A stretch of 64,000 bases of DNA from Pandoraea thiooxydans (GTDB lineage: Bacteria; Pseudomonadota; Gammaproteobacteria; Burkholderiales; Burkholderiaceae), in the NCBI RefSeq assembly GCF_001931675.1, contig NZ_CP014839.1, positions 558,001 through 622,000 of the forward strand, in the 5' to 3' direction. Numbering within the stretch: the first letter of the stretch is position 1; each line of letters opens with the position of its first letter. This document shows, in pieces, positions 26,341 through 35,827 of the stretch. A program made the translations under genes and the position numbers. Under the pieces are notes generated by a model. That model was given only the letters and a program-made list of their open reading frames with translations. It was not told the DNA's origin and ran no database searches.

Positions 26341-26748
26341 TCAAGGTTGCGGGGAGATGCTGCCGGGTTCGATGCTGGCAACCGTCAGCGCGCCGTTTTG
26401 AGCAAGCGCGGCGGGTTGCGCTACTGCCATGGCGCGCGGATACACGATGTCGTTCTGCTCGAGCACGCCGGCCGCGCGGGCTTGCGCGAGTTCGGTCTTG
26501 ACGGCTGCACGGGATTTGCCCGGGCCTTGTTCGATCGAGTGCGGGTACGCTGCGTCGCTCGACACCAGCAGGCCCTGGGTCCGCGCCTGTGCCAGTTCAG
26601 CCTTGACCTGGGCGCGGCTGAGCACCGAGGCCGCGGGGATGCCGGCCAGTTGCGAACCATCGGGGTAAGCGTCGCTGGCCATCGCCGAGCCGGCGGCACC
26701 GGCGAGCACAGTGGACAGCAAGGCGGCGGCCAAAAGATTGCGTTTCAT
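26341..26748 (-). CDS. DUF4148 domain-containing secreted protein
   Basis: 135 residues with an N-terminal signal peptide (cut probably after SAMA near residue 24). The mature part has two copies of the DUF4148 helix, LSRAQVKAELAQARTQGLL and SRAAVKTELAQARAAGVL, each followed by an N/D-x-x-YP turn, the hallmark of this Burkholderiales family of small periplasmic proteins. No function is known. ATG 26748 is used because AGGAGA lies seven bases upstream; an alternative ATG is two codons earlier. An eight-G tract sits just beyond the stop. Confidence 0.85.
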   Translation of the reverse strand: MKRNLLAAALLSTVLAGAAGSAMASDAYPDGSQLAGIPAASVLSRAQVKAELAQARTQGLLVSSDAAYPHSIEQGPGKSRAAVKTELAQARAAGVLEQNDIVYPRAMAVAQPAALAQNGALTVASIEPGSISPQP

Positions 26749-26889
26749 GATCATTCTCCTGTCTATTCAAAAGGGGGCGATGTGTTTTCATCGTCGACAG
26801 GATCAGTCTATTGCGCCGCTCAGTGAGGAAAAACAGCCTCCGGCTCAATGGATCATTTCGTTTTTGGCAATAATGAGGCGGGGAGAGAC

Positions 26890-28233
26890 TCAGGTGCTGG
26901 TATTTCCCGCGTCCTTGCGGGGTGGAGAGACCGAGTAGTTGTACCAGGCTCCGGCCGCCAGGCCGATCGCGGCCAGGTCGTCGGCCTCGAGTGCGGGCAG
27001 CGGCTCGCAGGCGGCGGCCATGCTGTCGTAATCGCCGGACTCAGTGGCCTCGGCGGCGTCGAGCAGCAGGCCCAGCTCGCCTTCGCGGTTGAGCACGGCG
27101 CGCCGTATGTTGGCGTCGATCGGCAGGCGCTGCACGACGTCGCTGGTGGCTTCGCCGTACAGCACATAGATCAGCGAGAGCACACCGGTGATGAAGGCGG
27201 TGTCGCTGAAGCGGCCATCGTTCGGCCGGATGCGGTTGGCGGCCAGTTCCATGAACCGCGCCCGCGTGCCGCACAGCTCGGCCAACGGATCGGCGCGCAG
27301 ATTGAGTTGATTGCCTTCGACAAACAGCAGCATTTGCGCCCAGCGCGCGACCTGACGGGTGCCAATAACCAGAATCGCGGTGTGCAGCGATGAAATCGTT
27401 CGCGTCAGGCCAACGGCGCTCGAGTTGAGCAGGCGCAGCAGCTTGACGACCAGGTCCGGATGCGCCTTGAGTTCGGTTTCGATTTCGGCGATGCTCGGTT
27501 CGCCGCTGAGCAGCACCAGCAGCCGCAACAGGGCCGTGCGCGAGGCGTTGGTCTTGCGCGAGGACAGTACTTGGGGTTTGGCGAAGTAATAGCCCTGGAA
27601 CATCTCGAAACCCATGCGCATGGCGATTTCATGGTCTTCCAGGGTTTCGATCTTTTCTGCCAGCAGCACCTTGCCGTGTTGCTTGACTACCTTGACGAGC
27701 GCCTCGATCTCGTCGCGAGGGCATTGCAGGAAGTCGATTTTGACGATGTCGATATACGGCAGAATTTCCTCGAAGCGTGGCGACAGGCGTGAAACATCGT
27801 CGAGGGCGCAACGAAAACCGAGCTTGCGCAACGCCTGGCAACGCTCGAGCAGCACCTGATCGAGTTCCACCGTTTCGAGGATTTCCAGCACGAAGCGCTC
27901 GGGCGGCAGCAGTTCGATGATGTCGGACATCAGCATCGTCCGGTCGACATTCACGTAGCCGGTGTGTCCGCCCAGCGCCGCATGGATGCCGACGTCGCCG
28001 AAGATGCGAGAAATCACATGCGCAGTCGCCTCGGCGTCATTCGTGACGACAGCAAAATTGGCCAGGCTGGAACGAAACAGCAACTCGAACGCGGTCAGTG
28101 CGCCACGGCAGTCCAGAATAGGCTGGCGCCCGAGGTAGACCTGCTCCTCGGGCACTCCGGTGTCATCGTCGGATATGGACGCGGCGGTGGCAGTGTTCGC
28201 CTTGGCGCGGCCCGATGAGCTAAAACGTTGCAT
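26890..28233 (-). CDS. degenerate EAL domain + HDOD protein (YuxH type)
   Basis: 447 residues from ATG 28233 (MQRFSSSGR). Residues ~35-240 form an EAL-like domain, but the signature is ELLFRS in place of the EAL triad, and metal-binding positions look altered (ALDDV, KIDF, AEKIET and QGYYFAKP remain). Residues ~245-435 form an HDOD domain (LLRLLVLLSGEPSIAEIE, LLRLLNSSAVGLTRTISSLHTAILVIG). This is the YuxH architecture, in which the EAL part is usually a catalytically inactive c-di-GMP sensor. It is divergent from rpfR across a 555-base gap. Confidence 0.85.
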   Translation of the reverse strand: MQRFSSSGRAKANTATAASISDDDTGVPEEQVYLGRQPILDCRGALTAFELLFRSSLANFAVVTNDAEATAHVISRIFGDVGIHAALGGHTGYVNVDRTMLMSDIIELLPPERFVLEILETVELDQVLLERCQALRKLGFRCALDDVSRLSPRFEEILPYIDIVKIDFLQCPRDEIEALVKVVKQHGKVLLAEKIETLEDHEIAMRMGFEMFQGYYFAKPQVLSSRKTNASRTALLRLLVLLSGEPSIAEIETELKAHPDLVVKLLRLLNSSAVGLTRTISSLHTAILVIGTRQVARWAQMLLFVEGNQLNLRADPLAELCGTRARFMELAANRIRPNDGRFSDTAFITGVLSLIYVLYGEATSDVVQRLPIDANIRRAVLNREGELGLLLDAAEATESGDYDSMAAACEPLPALEADDLAAIGLAAGAWYNYSVSPPRKDAGNTST

Positions 28234-28788
28234 CTGTCTATTAGGAAAAACCTTGCTATTGATAACTATGGCATGCCTGCAACGGCGCCAATGCGTCGGT
28301 CGGCCGTTCAAGCGCCGAGCCTCGCATCATAAGCCTATCGACCGCACGAGCATAATCCATTTTCATGGTAACGGGCGAAAAGCCGCATATGGTAAGCCTT
28401 TCGGACCGGCCAAGGGCGGCAAATCGTGCCGCTCGGAACGCACCGGCACTGGTTTTACGCCCGTTGGCCCTTGGCTTGACGCATAAAAACCCGAACATAA
28501 CAGCGATATACCGGCCATGCAAATTTGCTAACATGCGTGGCAAAAAGCGCGGTTGTCACCGATTTTTACAATTCCCTGCTAAGCTTAGGAAATATGGGCA
28601 TTTGCCCGTGCCGCAGGGTATGAAAAGCGAGTCTTTGATTGCCGCCGAAAAAGAGGGTGCCGCCACAGGCTGCATCGGCGCCTTGCGGTCAATATTTGAA
28701 TTGCTGCGCTCAACGAGAATAGTAGTTGTCCACGAACTTACAAACTAGCGTAACCGGCGAGGCAGGAAATCCTGCGCGGGGCTCATCC
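28234..28788. promoter_or_regulatory. intergenic region between the EAL-HDOD gene and rpfR
   Basis: A 555-base gap with divergent promoters expected. Plus-strand frames run into rpfR but have no family similarity before MDNDLDYS. I see no confident operator or RNA gene. Confidence 0.35.
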
Positions 28789-30789
28789 ATGGATAACGAT
28801 CTAGATTACTCAATACTGTACGAATATTTCGGTACCAGTAGCCCGTATTGGCGCCTGGCCGGCGACAGTAACGCGCTGTCGCTCGAAGCACAGCGCGGCT
28901 CGACCAATCTGAGCATCGCGCTGAGCGCGGCGCAAGCGGGCGAGGTTCGGGGCATGACGGGCGTGACGTCTCACCGGGTGCTGGATGTCAGTATCGTCGG
29001 CGAGCCGTTGCGACTTCACCTGGTCGGCAGGAAGGTCAATCCCACCCAATGGGCGGGCACTGCCTCAGCTTACGACGACACGGTTTCGGTCGCGCGCGAT
29101 TTGGTCCACGGGCTGTCTTTCGCCGAGCAGGTGGTCTCGGAGGTCAACTCGCTGGTGGTGATTCTGGATCGGCACGGTCGGGTGCAGCGCTTTAACCGGT
29201 TGTGCGAGGAAGTCACCGGCATGCGCGAGGAAGACGTGATCGGCAAGAGTGCCTTCGAACTGTTCATGTCGGCGGAGCAGGGACAGGCCTCGAGTCGCAA
29301 TATCTCCAGCTTTTACAATTCTGGCGAGCCATACGAAGTCGAGCGGTATATCAATACCGTCAATGGCCCCAGGCTCTTTTTATTCCGCAACAAATTCGTC
29401 CAGAGCGGCAGCGGCGTCGACGAGCAGTTCCTGATTTGCTCGGGTACCGATATTACCGAGGAGCGCAACGCGCAGAGGCGCCTGTCGGAACTGGCCAATA
29501 CCGATGGCCTGACGGGCCTGCCGAACCGCAACGCCATCCATGAAAAGATCAAGACGGCAATCGCCGCCCAGGCCGGCGAGAGCAACCGCGTTGGCATCCT
29601 GTTCCTCGACCTGGACAATTTCAAGAAGGTCAACGATCACTACGGCCATGTCGTCGGCGACCGTTTGATTCGCGACGTCGCAAGCCTGATCCAGAGCTGC
29701 CTCGGGGAAGGCGATACGCTGGCGCGCCTGGGCGGTGACGAGTTCGTGGTGGTGATCGAAAAATCCACGATCGAACTGCTCGAGGCGACAGCCCAACGCA
29801 TTCTGGATCGTCTGCGCACGCCGTTCCACCTCGGGTTGATGGAAATCTACACCGGCTGCTCGATCGGCATCGCGCTCTACCCGGATCATGGCGACGGTCT
29901 CGAAAGCCTGATTCGCAGCGCCGACACGGCGATGTATGTCGCCAAGGATGCCGGCAAGCGCACCTATCGGGTGTTCTCGCCCGATATGAACAAAAAGGTG
30001 GCCGAGTACATGTGGCTCGACACCAACCTGCGCAAGGCGCTCGACGAGCAGCAGTTGGTGCTGTATTACCAGCCCGCGGTATCGCTTGCCACTGGCGTGG
30101 TGCATGGCGTCGAGGCCCTGATTCGCTGGAAGTCCCCCGAGCGCGGCCTGATTCCGCCGACCGAATTCATCCGCTACGCGGAAGAATCGGGCTTGATCGG
30201 ACCGCTCGGGCGCTGGGTGATGCAAGCGGCGGCGAACCAGGCCATGCGCTGGAAGGCCAAGGGGCTCAATATCCGGATTTCGATCAACGTCTCGGCCCGC
30301 CAGTTGTGCGACACGGATATCGTGAATCACTTCAGCCATGCCCTCGATGTCGCCGGCCTGCAGCCTTGTCTGCTCGACCTCGAATTGACCGAGAGCTGCT
30401 TCATCGAAGACGAAGCCACGGCGATCGGGCTGATCAAGCGATTCCGCCAACTCGGCGCCAAGGTGCATCTGGACGACTTCGGCACCGGTTACTCGTCGCT
30501 GTCGCAACTGGCGCGCATTCCGCTGGACGTGATCAAGCTGGATCGCAGTTTCGTCTCCGGAATCGACACCAACACCAAATCTCAGGCGCTGGTGCGCTCG
30601 ATGGCGGCGATTGCCCAGGAGTTGCGTTTCGCGGTGATTGCAGAGGGAGTCGAGACTCGCGCTGAAGCCGATTTTCTCAAGCAGGTCGGGGTCGATTATG
30701 CGCAGGGGTTCCTATACGGAAAACCGATGACAGCAGAGGAGTTCGAAGTTTGGCTGTCGGAGCAACGACGGCTCCGCTTGATCGCCTGA
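28789..30789 (+). CDS. rpfR: RpfR, diffusible-signal (BDSF) receptor with PAS-GGDEF-EAL domains
   Basis: 666 residues, the length of Burkholderia RpfR (about 667). Order: N-terminal RpfF-interacting region (~1-100, starting MDNDLDYSILYEYFG), PAS domain that binds cis-2-dodecenoic acid (~110-240, SLVVILDRHGRVQRFNRLCEEVTGM), GGDEF domain with an intact LGGDEF (~325) and an EAL domain with an intact VEALIRWK, HLDDFGTGYSSLSQL and GVETRAEA (~430-655). Ligand binding is known to raise phosphodiesterase activity and lower c-di-GMP. I start at 28789 because RpfR similarity begins there. It is convergent with rpfF. Confidence 0.93.
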   Translation: MDNDLDYSILYEYFGTSSPYWRLAGDSNALSLEAQRGSTNLSIALSAAQAGEVRGMTGVTSHRVLDVSIVGEPLRLHLVGRKVNPTQWAGTASAYDDTVSVARDLVHGLSFAEQVVSEVNSLVVILDRHGRVQRFNRLCEEVTGMREEDVIGKSAFELFMSAEQGQASSRNISSFYNSGEPYEVERYINTVNGPRLFLFRNKFVQSGSGVDEQFLICSGTDITEERNAQRRLSELANTDGLTGLPNRNAIHEKIKTAIAAQAGESNRVGILFLDLDNFKKVNDHYGHVVGDRLIRDVASLIQSCLGEGDTLARLGGDEFVVVIEKSTIELLEATAQRILDRLRTPFHLGLMEIYTGCSIGIALYPDHGDGLESLIRSADTAMYVAKDAGKRTYRVFSPDMNKKVAEYMWLDTNLRKALDEQQLVLYYQPAVSLATGVVHGVEALIRWKSPERGLIPPTEFIRYAEESGLIGPLGRWVMQAAANQAMRWKAKGLNIRISINVSARQLCDTDIVNHFSHALDVAGLQPCLLDLELTESCFIEDEATAIGLIKRFRQLGAKVHLDDFGTGYSSLSQLARIPLDVIKLDRSFVSGIDTNTKSQALVRSMAAIAQELRFAVIAEGVETRAEADFLKQVGVDYAQGFLYGKPMTAEEFEVWLSEQRRLRLIA

Positions 30790-30836
30790 AGGGTCGCGCC
30801 TGTGCGCAGGGGCGCCGCCGCGACGGTCTGGGGCGC

Positions 30837-31706
30837 CTAGCGGCGCTGTTGGCTGAGTTTTGACACGCGCCGGTTCTGCAGCATGACCAGGCGCTCCATG
30901 AAGGCCAGGTCCTTTTCCTCGATCGTGAAGGCGGCCCTGACCCAGTCCTCGGTAATATCCATCAACTCGGCCCGCGAGAGCGGCAGCACGCGCTGCCGCG
31001 CGCGGATCATCGCCCGAATGCCGTTGAGCTTGGGGCGCATCACATCGATAAAGGTGCGCGTGGCCAGGAATGCTTCACCGGGCTCGAAGGTCTGATCGAC
31101 CAGTCCCTTCTCCGCGTACCACTCCGCGGTATGGGATTCGCCGGTACTGATCAACTCCTCGGCCAACCGCATGTGGGACTTGCGTGCCACCAGCGAATAC
31201 CCGCCCATGCCGGGAAACAGGTTGAATGCAATCTCCGGAAAGCCCAGCTTCACGTCTTTTTGTGCCAGCACATAGTGATGCGCCAGCGCCGCCTCGAAGC
31301 CCCCGCCCAGCGCGCTGCCCTCGACCATTGCTATCGAAACGGCCCCGGTCCCGAAGCCGGTGAAGATTTCGTACACGCCGTCGATGCACGAGCGGGCGTA
31401 AGCCATCAGCGGGTCGCGCTGCCCGGCGCGGATGGTTTCGACGAAAAAATCGAGATCACCCCCGACATTGAAAATTTCCGGCACCACCGAGCCGGTGACC
31501 CAGAAATCGAACTGCAATCCCGATTCTCGTGCGACCCGCGCCAAATGAATGATGTCGCTGACCAGCGCCTGATTGAAGCACGGGCGTGGTTGCGAGCGCA
31601 GCATCATCCACATGATGTTGCGCCCTTCCTCGTAATACGCCGAAAGTTGGGAAAGTTCGCCCGCCTCGACAAACGGACGACACGCGGGGTGATTGATGAG
31701 GTTCAT
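30837..31706 (-). CDS. rpfF: RpfF, diffusible signal factor (BDSF) synthase of the crotonase family
   Basis: 289 residues, exactly the length of Xanthomonas RpfF. Crotonase fold with the oxyanion-hole segment MVEGSALGGGFEAALAHHYVLA and the two catalytic glutamates in GGGFEAAL and FPEIAFNLFPGMGGYSL. The enzyme dehydrates 3-hydroxydodecanoyl-ACP and releases the free cis-2-fatty acid. Tail-to-tail arrangement with rpfR, 47 bases apart, as in Burkholderia. The start at 31706 is followed by MNLINHPACRPF. Confidence 0.93.
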   Translation of the reverse strand: MNLINHPACRPFVEAGELSQLSAYYEEGRNIMWMMLRSQPRPCFNQALVSDIIHLARVARESGLQFDFWVTGSVVPEIFNVGGDLDFFVETIRAGQRDPLMAYARSCIDGVYEIFTGFGTGAVSIAMVEGSALGGGFEAALAHHYVLAQKDVKLGFPEIAFNLFPGMGGYSLVARKSHMRLAEELISTGESHTAEWYAEKGLVDQTFEPGEAFLATRTFIDVMRPKLNGIRAMIRARQRVLPLSRAELMDITEDWVRAAFTIEEKDLAFMERLVMLQNRRVSKLSQQRR

Positions 31707-32007
31707 TGACCTTTCCAGTGCTTGTTTGTGGATTGGATTGGGTAGAGCCTAACAGGCTGAAGCAGGAAATAGTGTGATGACCATCCGGCTCGAGCACCTC
31801 GCGCGACGCCCGACTCATGCGTCGATAACGCCCGCTGAGGCGGCGCGCCGGCAGCCAGGCGGCGCTCATTATGCCGCGTTTATGGCGGATCGGATGTTGC
31901 ATGGATAGCGACACAAATATCTTTGCGCACAGCGCGGCGCAATTCGCCACGAAGGTGGAGTCGTTCGAGAGTGTCAATGTCAAGCCGCTCAGGGTCGACC
32001 GGCTGGT
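31707..32007. promoter_or_regulatory. upstream region of rpfF
   Basis: About 300 bases between rpfF and the stop of the next minus-strand gene. It must contain the rpfF promoter. The frames crossing it are shadows, and no clear terminator T-run was seen. Confidence 0.3.
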
Positions 32008-33510
32008 TCAGGCGACATCCGCACGCGGGCGCCGATCGGCCTCGGGTGACGCGTAGTAGGCGCGCTTTTCTTCGTACATCAGCTGATCCGCTCGTTGCAC
32101 GGCTGCTTCGAGCCGCTCGCCGGCGCGGCACGTGGCCGCGCCCAGCGACAGGCTTAGCGGGGCGCCCGGGTAGAACTGGTTATTGATGTCGATCAACTGG
32201 CGTATGCTTTCGATGACGGCGACGCCCCCGCGCTCGTCGGTCGAGGGCAGCAACAGCGCAAATTCATCGCCGCCGATGCGTGCCGCGTGAAACGACGCAT
32301 CGGCGGCCTTGGCGAGAACCTCGCCGGCGCGCCGCAGCAGCGCATCGCCCGCCGCGTGGCCGAGTTGATCGTTGGTGCTCTTGAGCCCGTTCAGGTCGGC
32401 CATGATGACGGTCACCGGGAATGGCCCCTTGCGCTCGAGCCGGTTGAGCTCGTCGACATAGAACGAACGATTGTGCAGCTTGGTCAGCTCGTCGTGCTTG
32501 CCCAGGAATTCCAGATAGGCTTCCGCCTTTTTTCTGGCGGTAATGTCGGTGAGCGCGACCAGCACCAGGTCCCAATTTTTCTCGTGACCGGGAAATATCG
32601 AGAACTGCAGGTGAATATTGATCTCCTGCTCGTCGAGCGAGTAATTGAGTACCTCGCGCTGCTGGTGATACTTGTGATCCCACAGGTCGATCAACTGTTC
32701 GCGAAAATGAACGCGCATATCGTCGCGGAACACTTCCGGCAAACGGCGCAGAAGCGTCTTTTTGTCGGGCGCGCCGAACATTTCGAGGGTCTTCTGATTG
32801 ACATCGAGTACATGGATTTCGCGCATGCAGCGCTCGACGAACTCGGGATGGACGTCGGTGAACACGCGAAAGTCGACGATGCCGCGGGCACGCAGATCGT
32901 CCAGCAGCCGTTTGATTGCGCTGAAGTCCTCGACCCACAGCGAAACCGGCGAGTGCTCGAAAATGCCGCGCGCGTAGGCCTCGCTCAGCGCCAGGCGCCG
33001 CCGCGCGCCTTCCAGTTCGGTGATGTCTTCGACTGACACCAGCACGCGATCCCAGGTCTGTTCGTGACCTGGCAGCACGGCGCCCTTGAGCAGTACGTCG
33101 AGGCGCCGACTGCCCAGCGTGTAATTGACGGTTCGGCTGAGAAACTCGGTCTGGCCCGCCCAGAGTTGGGACAGTTCTTCGATGTGGGTCGCGAGCATAT
33201 CGTCGCGAAACACGCTACCCAGATTTGCTGTCAGTTCTTCGAGCGTTGCCGCCTCGAACATCGACAGGGTCTTGTGATTGACCGCCAGCACGCGAATGCG
33301 CGACGAGCACGCCGCGACACGCGTGGGGTCGTCCAGGAAGTGCGCGCGCACATCGGTGACGCCTTCGGCCCGCCATTGCTCGAAGAGCGCGCGAACCTCG
33401 CTGAAATCCTCCAGCCACAGCGAAACCGGCGCCAGCGCGAACATCTCCGCTTCGTCGCTCAGCACTGCTTTCTCTTGTTGCGTACTCCCCGTGTAGACGC
33501 TTTTCTGCAT
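32008..33510 (-). CDS. diguanylate cyclase with tandemly duplicated PAS-like sensor domain
   Basis: 500 residues from ATG 33510; a TTG start at 33531 is possible. Two homologous sensor units are present at residues ~20-180 and ~185-340. Both contain PVSLW(L/V)EDFS, then HVLDVNQKTLEMF versus RVLAVNHKTLSMF, VFRDDM, LxLW, and W-D-x-VLV-x-x-x-DIT. The GGDEF domain (~350-490) has an intact RIGGDEFALLLP, so it should make c-di-GMP from GTP. I see no RxxD inhibitory site. No membrane segment is apparent. Placed next to rpfF and rpfR, it probably contributes to the same c-di-GMP network. Confidence 0.9.
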   Translation of the reverse strand: MQKSVYTGSTQQEKAVLSDEAEMFALAPVSLWLEDFSEVRALFEQWRAEGVTDVRAHFLDDPTRVAACSSRIRVLAVNHKTLSMFEAATLEELTANLGSVFRDDMLATHIEELSQLWAGQTEFLSRTVNYTLGSRRLDVLLKGAVLPGHEQTWDRVLVSVEDITELEGARRRLALSEAYARGIFEHSPVSLWVEDFSAIKRLLDDLRARGIVDFRVFTDVHPEFVERCMREIHVLDVNQKTLEMFGAPDKKTLLRRLPEVFRDDMRVHFREQLIDLWDHKYHQQREVLNYSLDEQEINIHLQFSIFPGHEKNWDLVLVALTDITARKKAEAYLEFLGKHDELTKLHNRSFYVDELNRLERKGPFPVTVIMADLNGLKSTNDQLGHAAGDALLRRAGEVLAKAADASFHAARIGGDEFALLLPSTDERGGVAVIESIRQLIDINNQFYPGAPLSLSLGAATCRAGERLEAAVQRADQLMYEEKRAYYASPEADRRPRADVA

Positions 33511-33684
33511 GGCGCACCCAAATTCGACCAATTATTGTTTTGCCTGCGGCAGCGTGTATCAGCTGCCGGAAATTTCTTATGCGGTCATCATATAGCAGAA
33601 GCGGCCCCGGCCAATAGCGCTGTGGCATCGGCGGAACAATTCAGTGCATTGCGCGTTGGGGCGACGCGCCATGGCGCGGATCGA

Positions 33685-33897
33685 TCAGGCTGGGTTCAGT
33701 TTCTTCAGGATTGCCTCGCCTTGCGCGGTCAGGCGCGGCAAAAGCACGTCGGGTGCGTCGGGCGCGACCGACGTGATCTCCACCAGGCTGTCTTGCTGCA
33801 GCGCGTTGAGGTCGGGATCCGTGAGAGAAATTTGGGTGGGCGCCAACAAGACCAGAAGCAAGGTGGCTAATTCATGAGGTGTCAAAAATTTCTTCAT
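33685..33897 (-). CDS. conserved small hypothetical protein
   Basis: A 70-residue protein starting MKKFLTPHELATLLLVL, hydrophobic near the N-terminus, then acidic and leucine-rich (LTDPDLNALQQDSLVEI), ending LTAQGEAILKKLNPA, which resembles a winged-helix wing/tail. Such proteins occur in Burkholderiales without a known role. I chose ATG 33897; the longer frame to 34038 is not supported. Monocistronic. Confidence 0.6.
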   Translation of the reverse strand: MKKFLTPHELATLLLVLLAPTQISLTDPDLNALQQDSLVEITSVAPDAPDVLLPRLTAQGEAILKKLNPA

Positions 33898-34858
33898 CTT
33901 GAATCTCGTGTTAACCAGTTGCATTTGCTGGCGGGTAGGTGCCGGGGGCATTTCGTGCATCAGCCGAGCGGCCATGAGCCGGTCGGGTGTTATGAAACGA
34001 AAGTGAGTGCTCGCATCGTTTTTTGCCGGAGAACGCAAAACTCCCCGACAGCGTAAGGCGCGAAGCTTAAAGGCGGCTTAAGCGCCGGACGCGTGTGCCG
34101 GGGCCCCGTCGTTTGCTTGAGCGGGCGGGAGCAGCCTTTGGCGCCGACGGCAACCCGTCATGCGAAATGGGTGCGATGCCGACAATCGCCGAAAAGAATG
34201 ATCGATTACGCCGCAGTGCGACACAAAAGTGTGCGGCCAATTGTCGCACCCGCGGCGACGCGGCTGTGAGTTTAAAACACCTTTATCGTGCGTTAATTTT
34301 CAATATATTCAGATAATTCCGCCGGGAATTGCGGCGCTTTCGGGTTGCGCACCTTCTGCGCGAGGCTCTTGCCGACCACTCTTACATAAGAGTTTTCGGC
34401 ATAATTGCGCAGTGAATCAATTTTCCGATACGGCGTAGTCCGGAAAATGAGGCTCGAATAGGTGGTAAGTCGTAGTTTGCCAGACCTCAATCTGGCGCGG
34501 CTTGATCTCGAACATGTAAACCAAGGACGGTTTTCTCAGCGGTCCCGCGTCGCAGGCGCCGACACTCGGTGCGTAGTGGCGATTCGGTGCAACCGACTCA
34601 ATCCGACACCGGCTGGTTCGTGACACCCGACGGGTTGCACCCCAAAAGTGCGCCCCCAAGGAGACCGCTCGCCCCTGGCCGAGCCCAGTTGGATCGCACC
34701 CGAAAGGGCGATCGCCATGCGCCAGTGTTGTATTCGGCCAATCGGCGCTTTGCCTTTTTGCAGAAGTTGTTCAGGCGGGTCTGCCCCGGGCGGGTTGGTT
34801 GCGGTTGCCCGGAGTTCTGTACAGATTTTGCAATTGCCCACACTTTAGAAGTCGTGAG
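33898..34858. other. long gene-less region upstream of cyoA
   Basis: Roughly 960 bases without a credible gene. It includes an AT-rich stretch around 34270-34320, the likely cyo promoter area, and a notable inverted repeat at 34216-34249. Frames on both strands are short and unrecognised. Confidence 0.4.
34216..34249. repeat. inverted repeat GTGCGACA-N18-TGTCGCAC upstream of cyo
   Basis: A perfect 8-base inverted repeat (34216-34223 and 34242-34249) encloses an 18-base spacer, which itself contains CACAAAAGTGTG. It lies about 600 bases before cyoA and just ahead of an AT-rich stretch; it could be a regulator site or a small hairpin. Confidence 0.45.
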
Positions 34859-35824
34859 ATGAAAAACGATATAACCAGGAAGCTTTTGACGGCACTGTCC
34901 GCATGCGCCGCGTTGTTGCTCGGCGGGTGCGACAACTTGACCCTGCTCAACCCGAAAGGACAGATCGGCGTCGATGAGAAATCGATCATCATCACGGCTA
35001 CCGTGCTGATGCTGCTCGTGGTGGTGCCAGTGATCATCATGACGTTCGCGTTTGCATGGAAATATCGTGCCTCGAACAAGCAGGCCAAATTCGACCCCAA
35101 ATGGTCGCATTCCACCAAGATCGAAATGGTCGTGTGGCTGGTGCCGTGCGCGATCATTGCCGTCCTGGCCGTTATCACGTGGAACACGTCTCACTCGCTG
35201 GACCCGTATCGCCCGCTGGATTCCGACGTCAAGCCGGTGCGCATCGAAGCCGTCGCGATGGACTGGAAATGGCTGTTCATCTACCCGGACCTGCACATTG
35301 CCACCGTCAATCAGATCGCGGTTCCGGTCGATACGCCGATCAATTTCCAGATCACCTCGGATTCGGTGATGAACTCCTTCTTCATTCCGCAACTAGGTAG
35401 CCAGGTCTACGCCATGGCCGGGATGGAAACCAAGCTGCACCTGATTGCGAACCACGTCGGCACGTACGATGGGATCTCCGCGAACTTCAGTGGCGACGGC
35501 TTCTCCGACATGAAGTTCACTACGCTGGCGAAGTCCGGCAGCGATTTCGAAGCGTGGGTCAAGCAGGTCAAGGCCGCACCGGCGCAGCTGGACACCGCCG
35601 CCTATAAAGCGTTGGCCAAGCCCAGCCACAGCAATCCGGTGACGTTCTATTCGTCGGTCGATCCGCAGCTCTATCACGACATCCTCACTCAGTATCGCGA
35701 TGGCGGCGCGGGTGCCGACACGGCGATGAAGATGAAGGCCCCGGATACAGAAAAGCAAGCGCAGTCGGGCGCGCACATGGCCATGAACATGAACGTGGCC
35801 ATGCGTTCCAGTACCAAGGAGTAA
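34859..35824 (+). CDS. cyoA: cytochrome bo3 ubiquinol oxidase subunit II
   Basis: A 321-residue membrane-anchored lipoprotein subunit. Signal peptide with lipobox LLLGGC at residues ~19-24, two transmembrane helices (~38-65 IIITATVLMLLVVVPVIIMT and ~85-105 VVWLVPCAIIAVLAVITW), then a periplasmic cupredoxin domain lacking the CuA ligands, with the quinol-oxidase type MDWKWLFIYPD and SVMNSFFIPQLGSQVYAMAGM. ATG 34859 is used because the signal peptide begins there. First gene of cyoABCD; three bases separate it from cyoB. Confidence 0.95.
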   Translation: MKNDITRKLLTALSACAALLLGGCDNLTLLNPKGQIGVDEKSIIITATVLMLLVVVPVIIMTFAFAWKYRASNKQAKFDPKWSHSTKIEMVVWLVPCAIIAVLAVITWNTSHSLDPYRPLDSDVKPVRIEAVAMDWKWLFIYPDLHIATVNQIAVPVDTPINFQITSDSVMNSFFIPQLGSQVYAMAGMETKLHLIANHVGTYDGISANFSGDGFSDMKFTTLAKSGSDFEAWVKQVKAAPAQLDTAAYKALAKPSHSNPVTFYSSVDPQLYHDILTQYRDGGAGADTAMKMKAPDTEKQAQSGAHMAMNMNVAMRSSTKE

Positions 35825-35827
35825 ACC

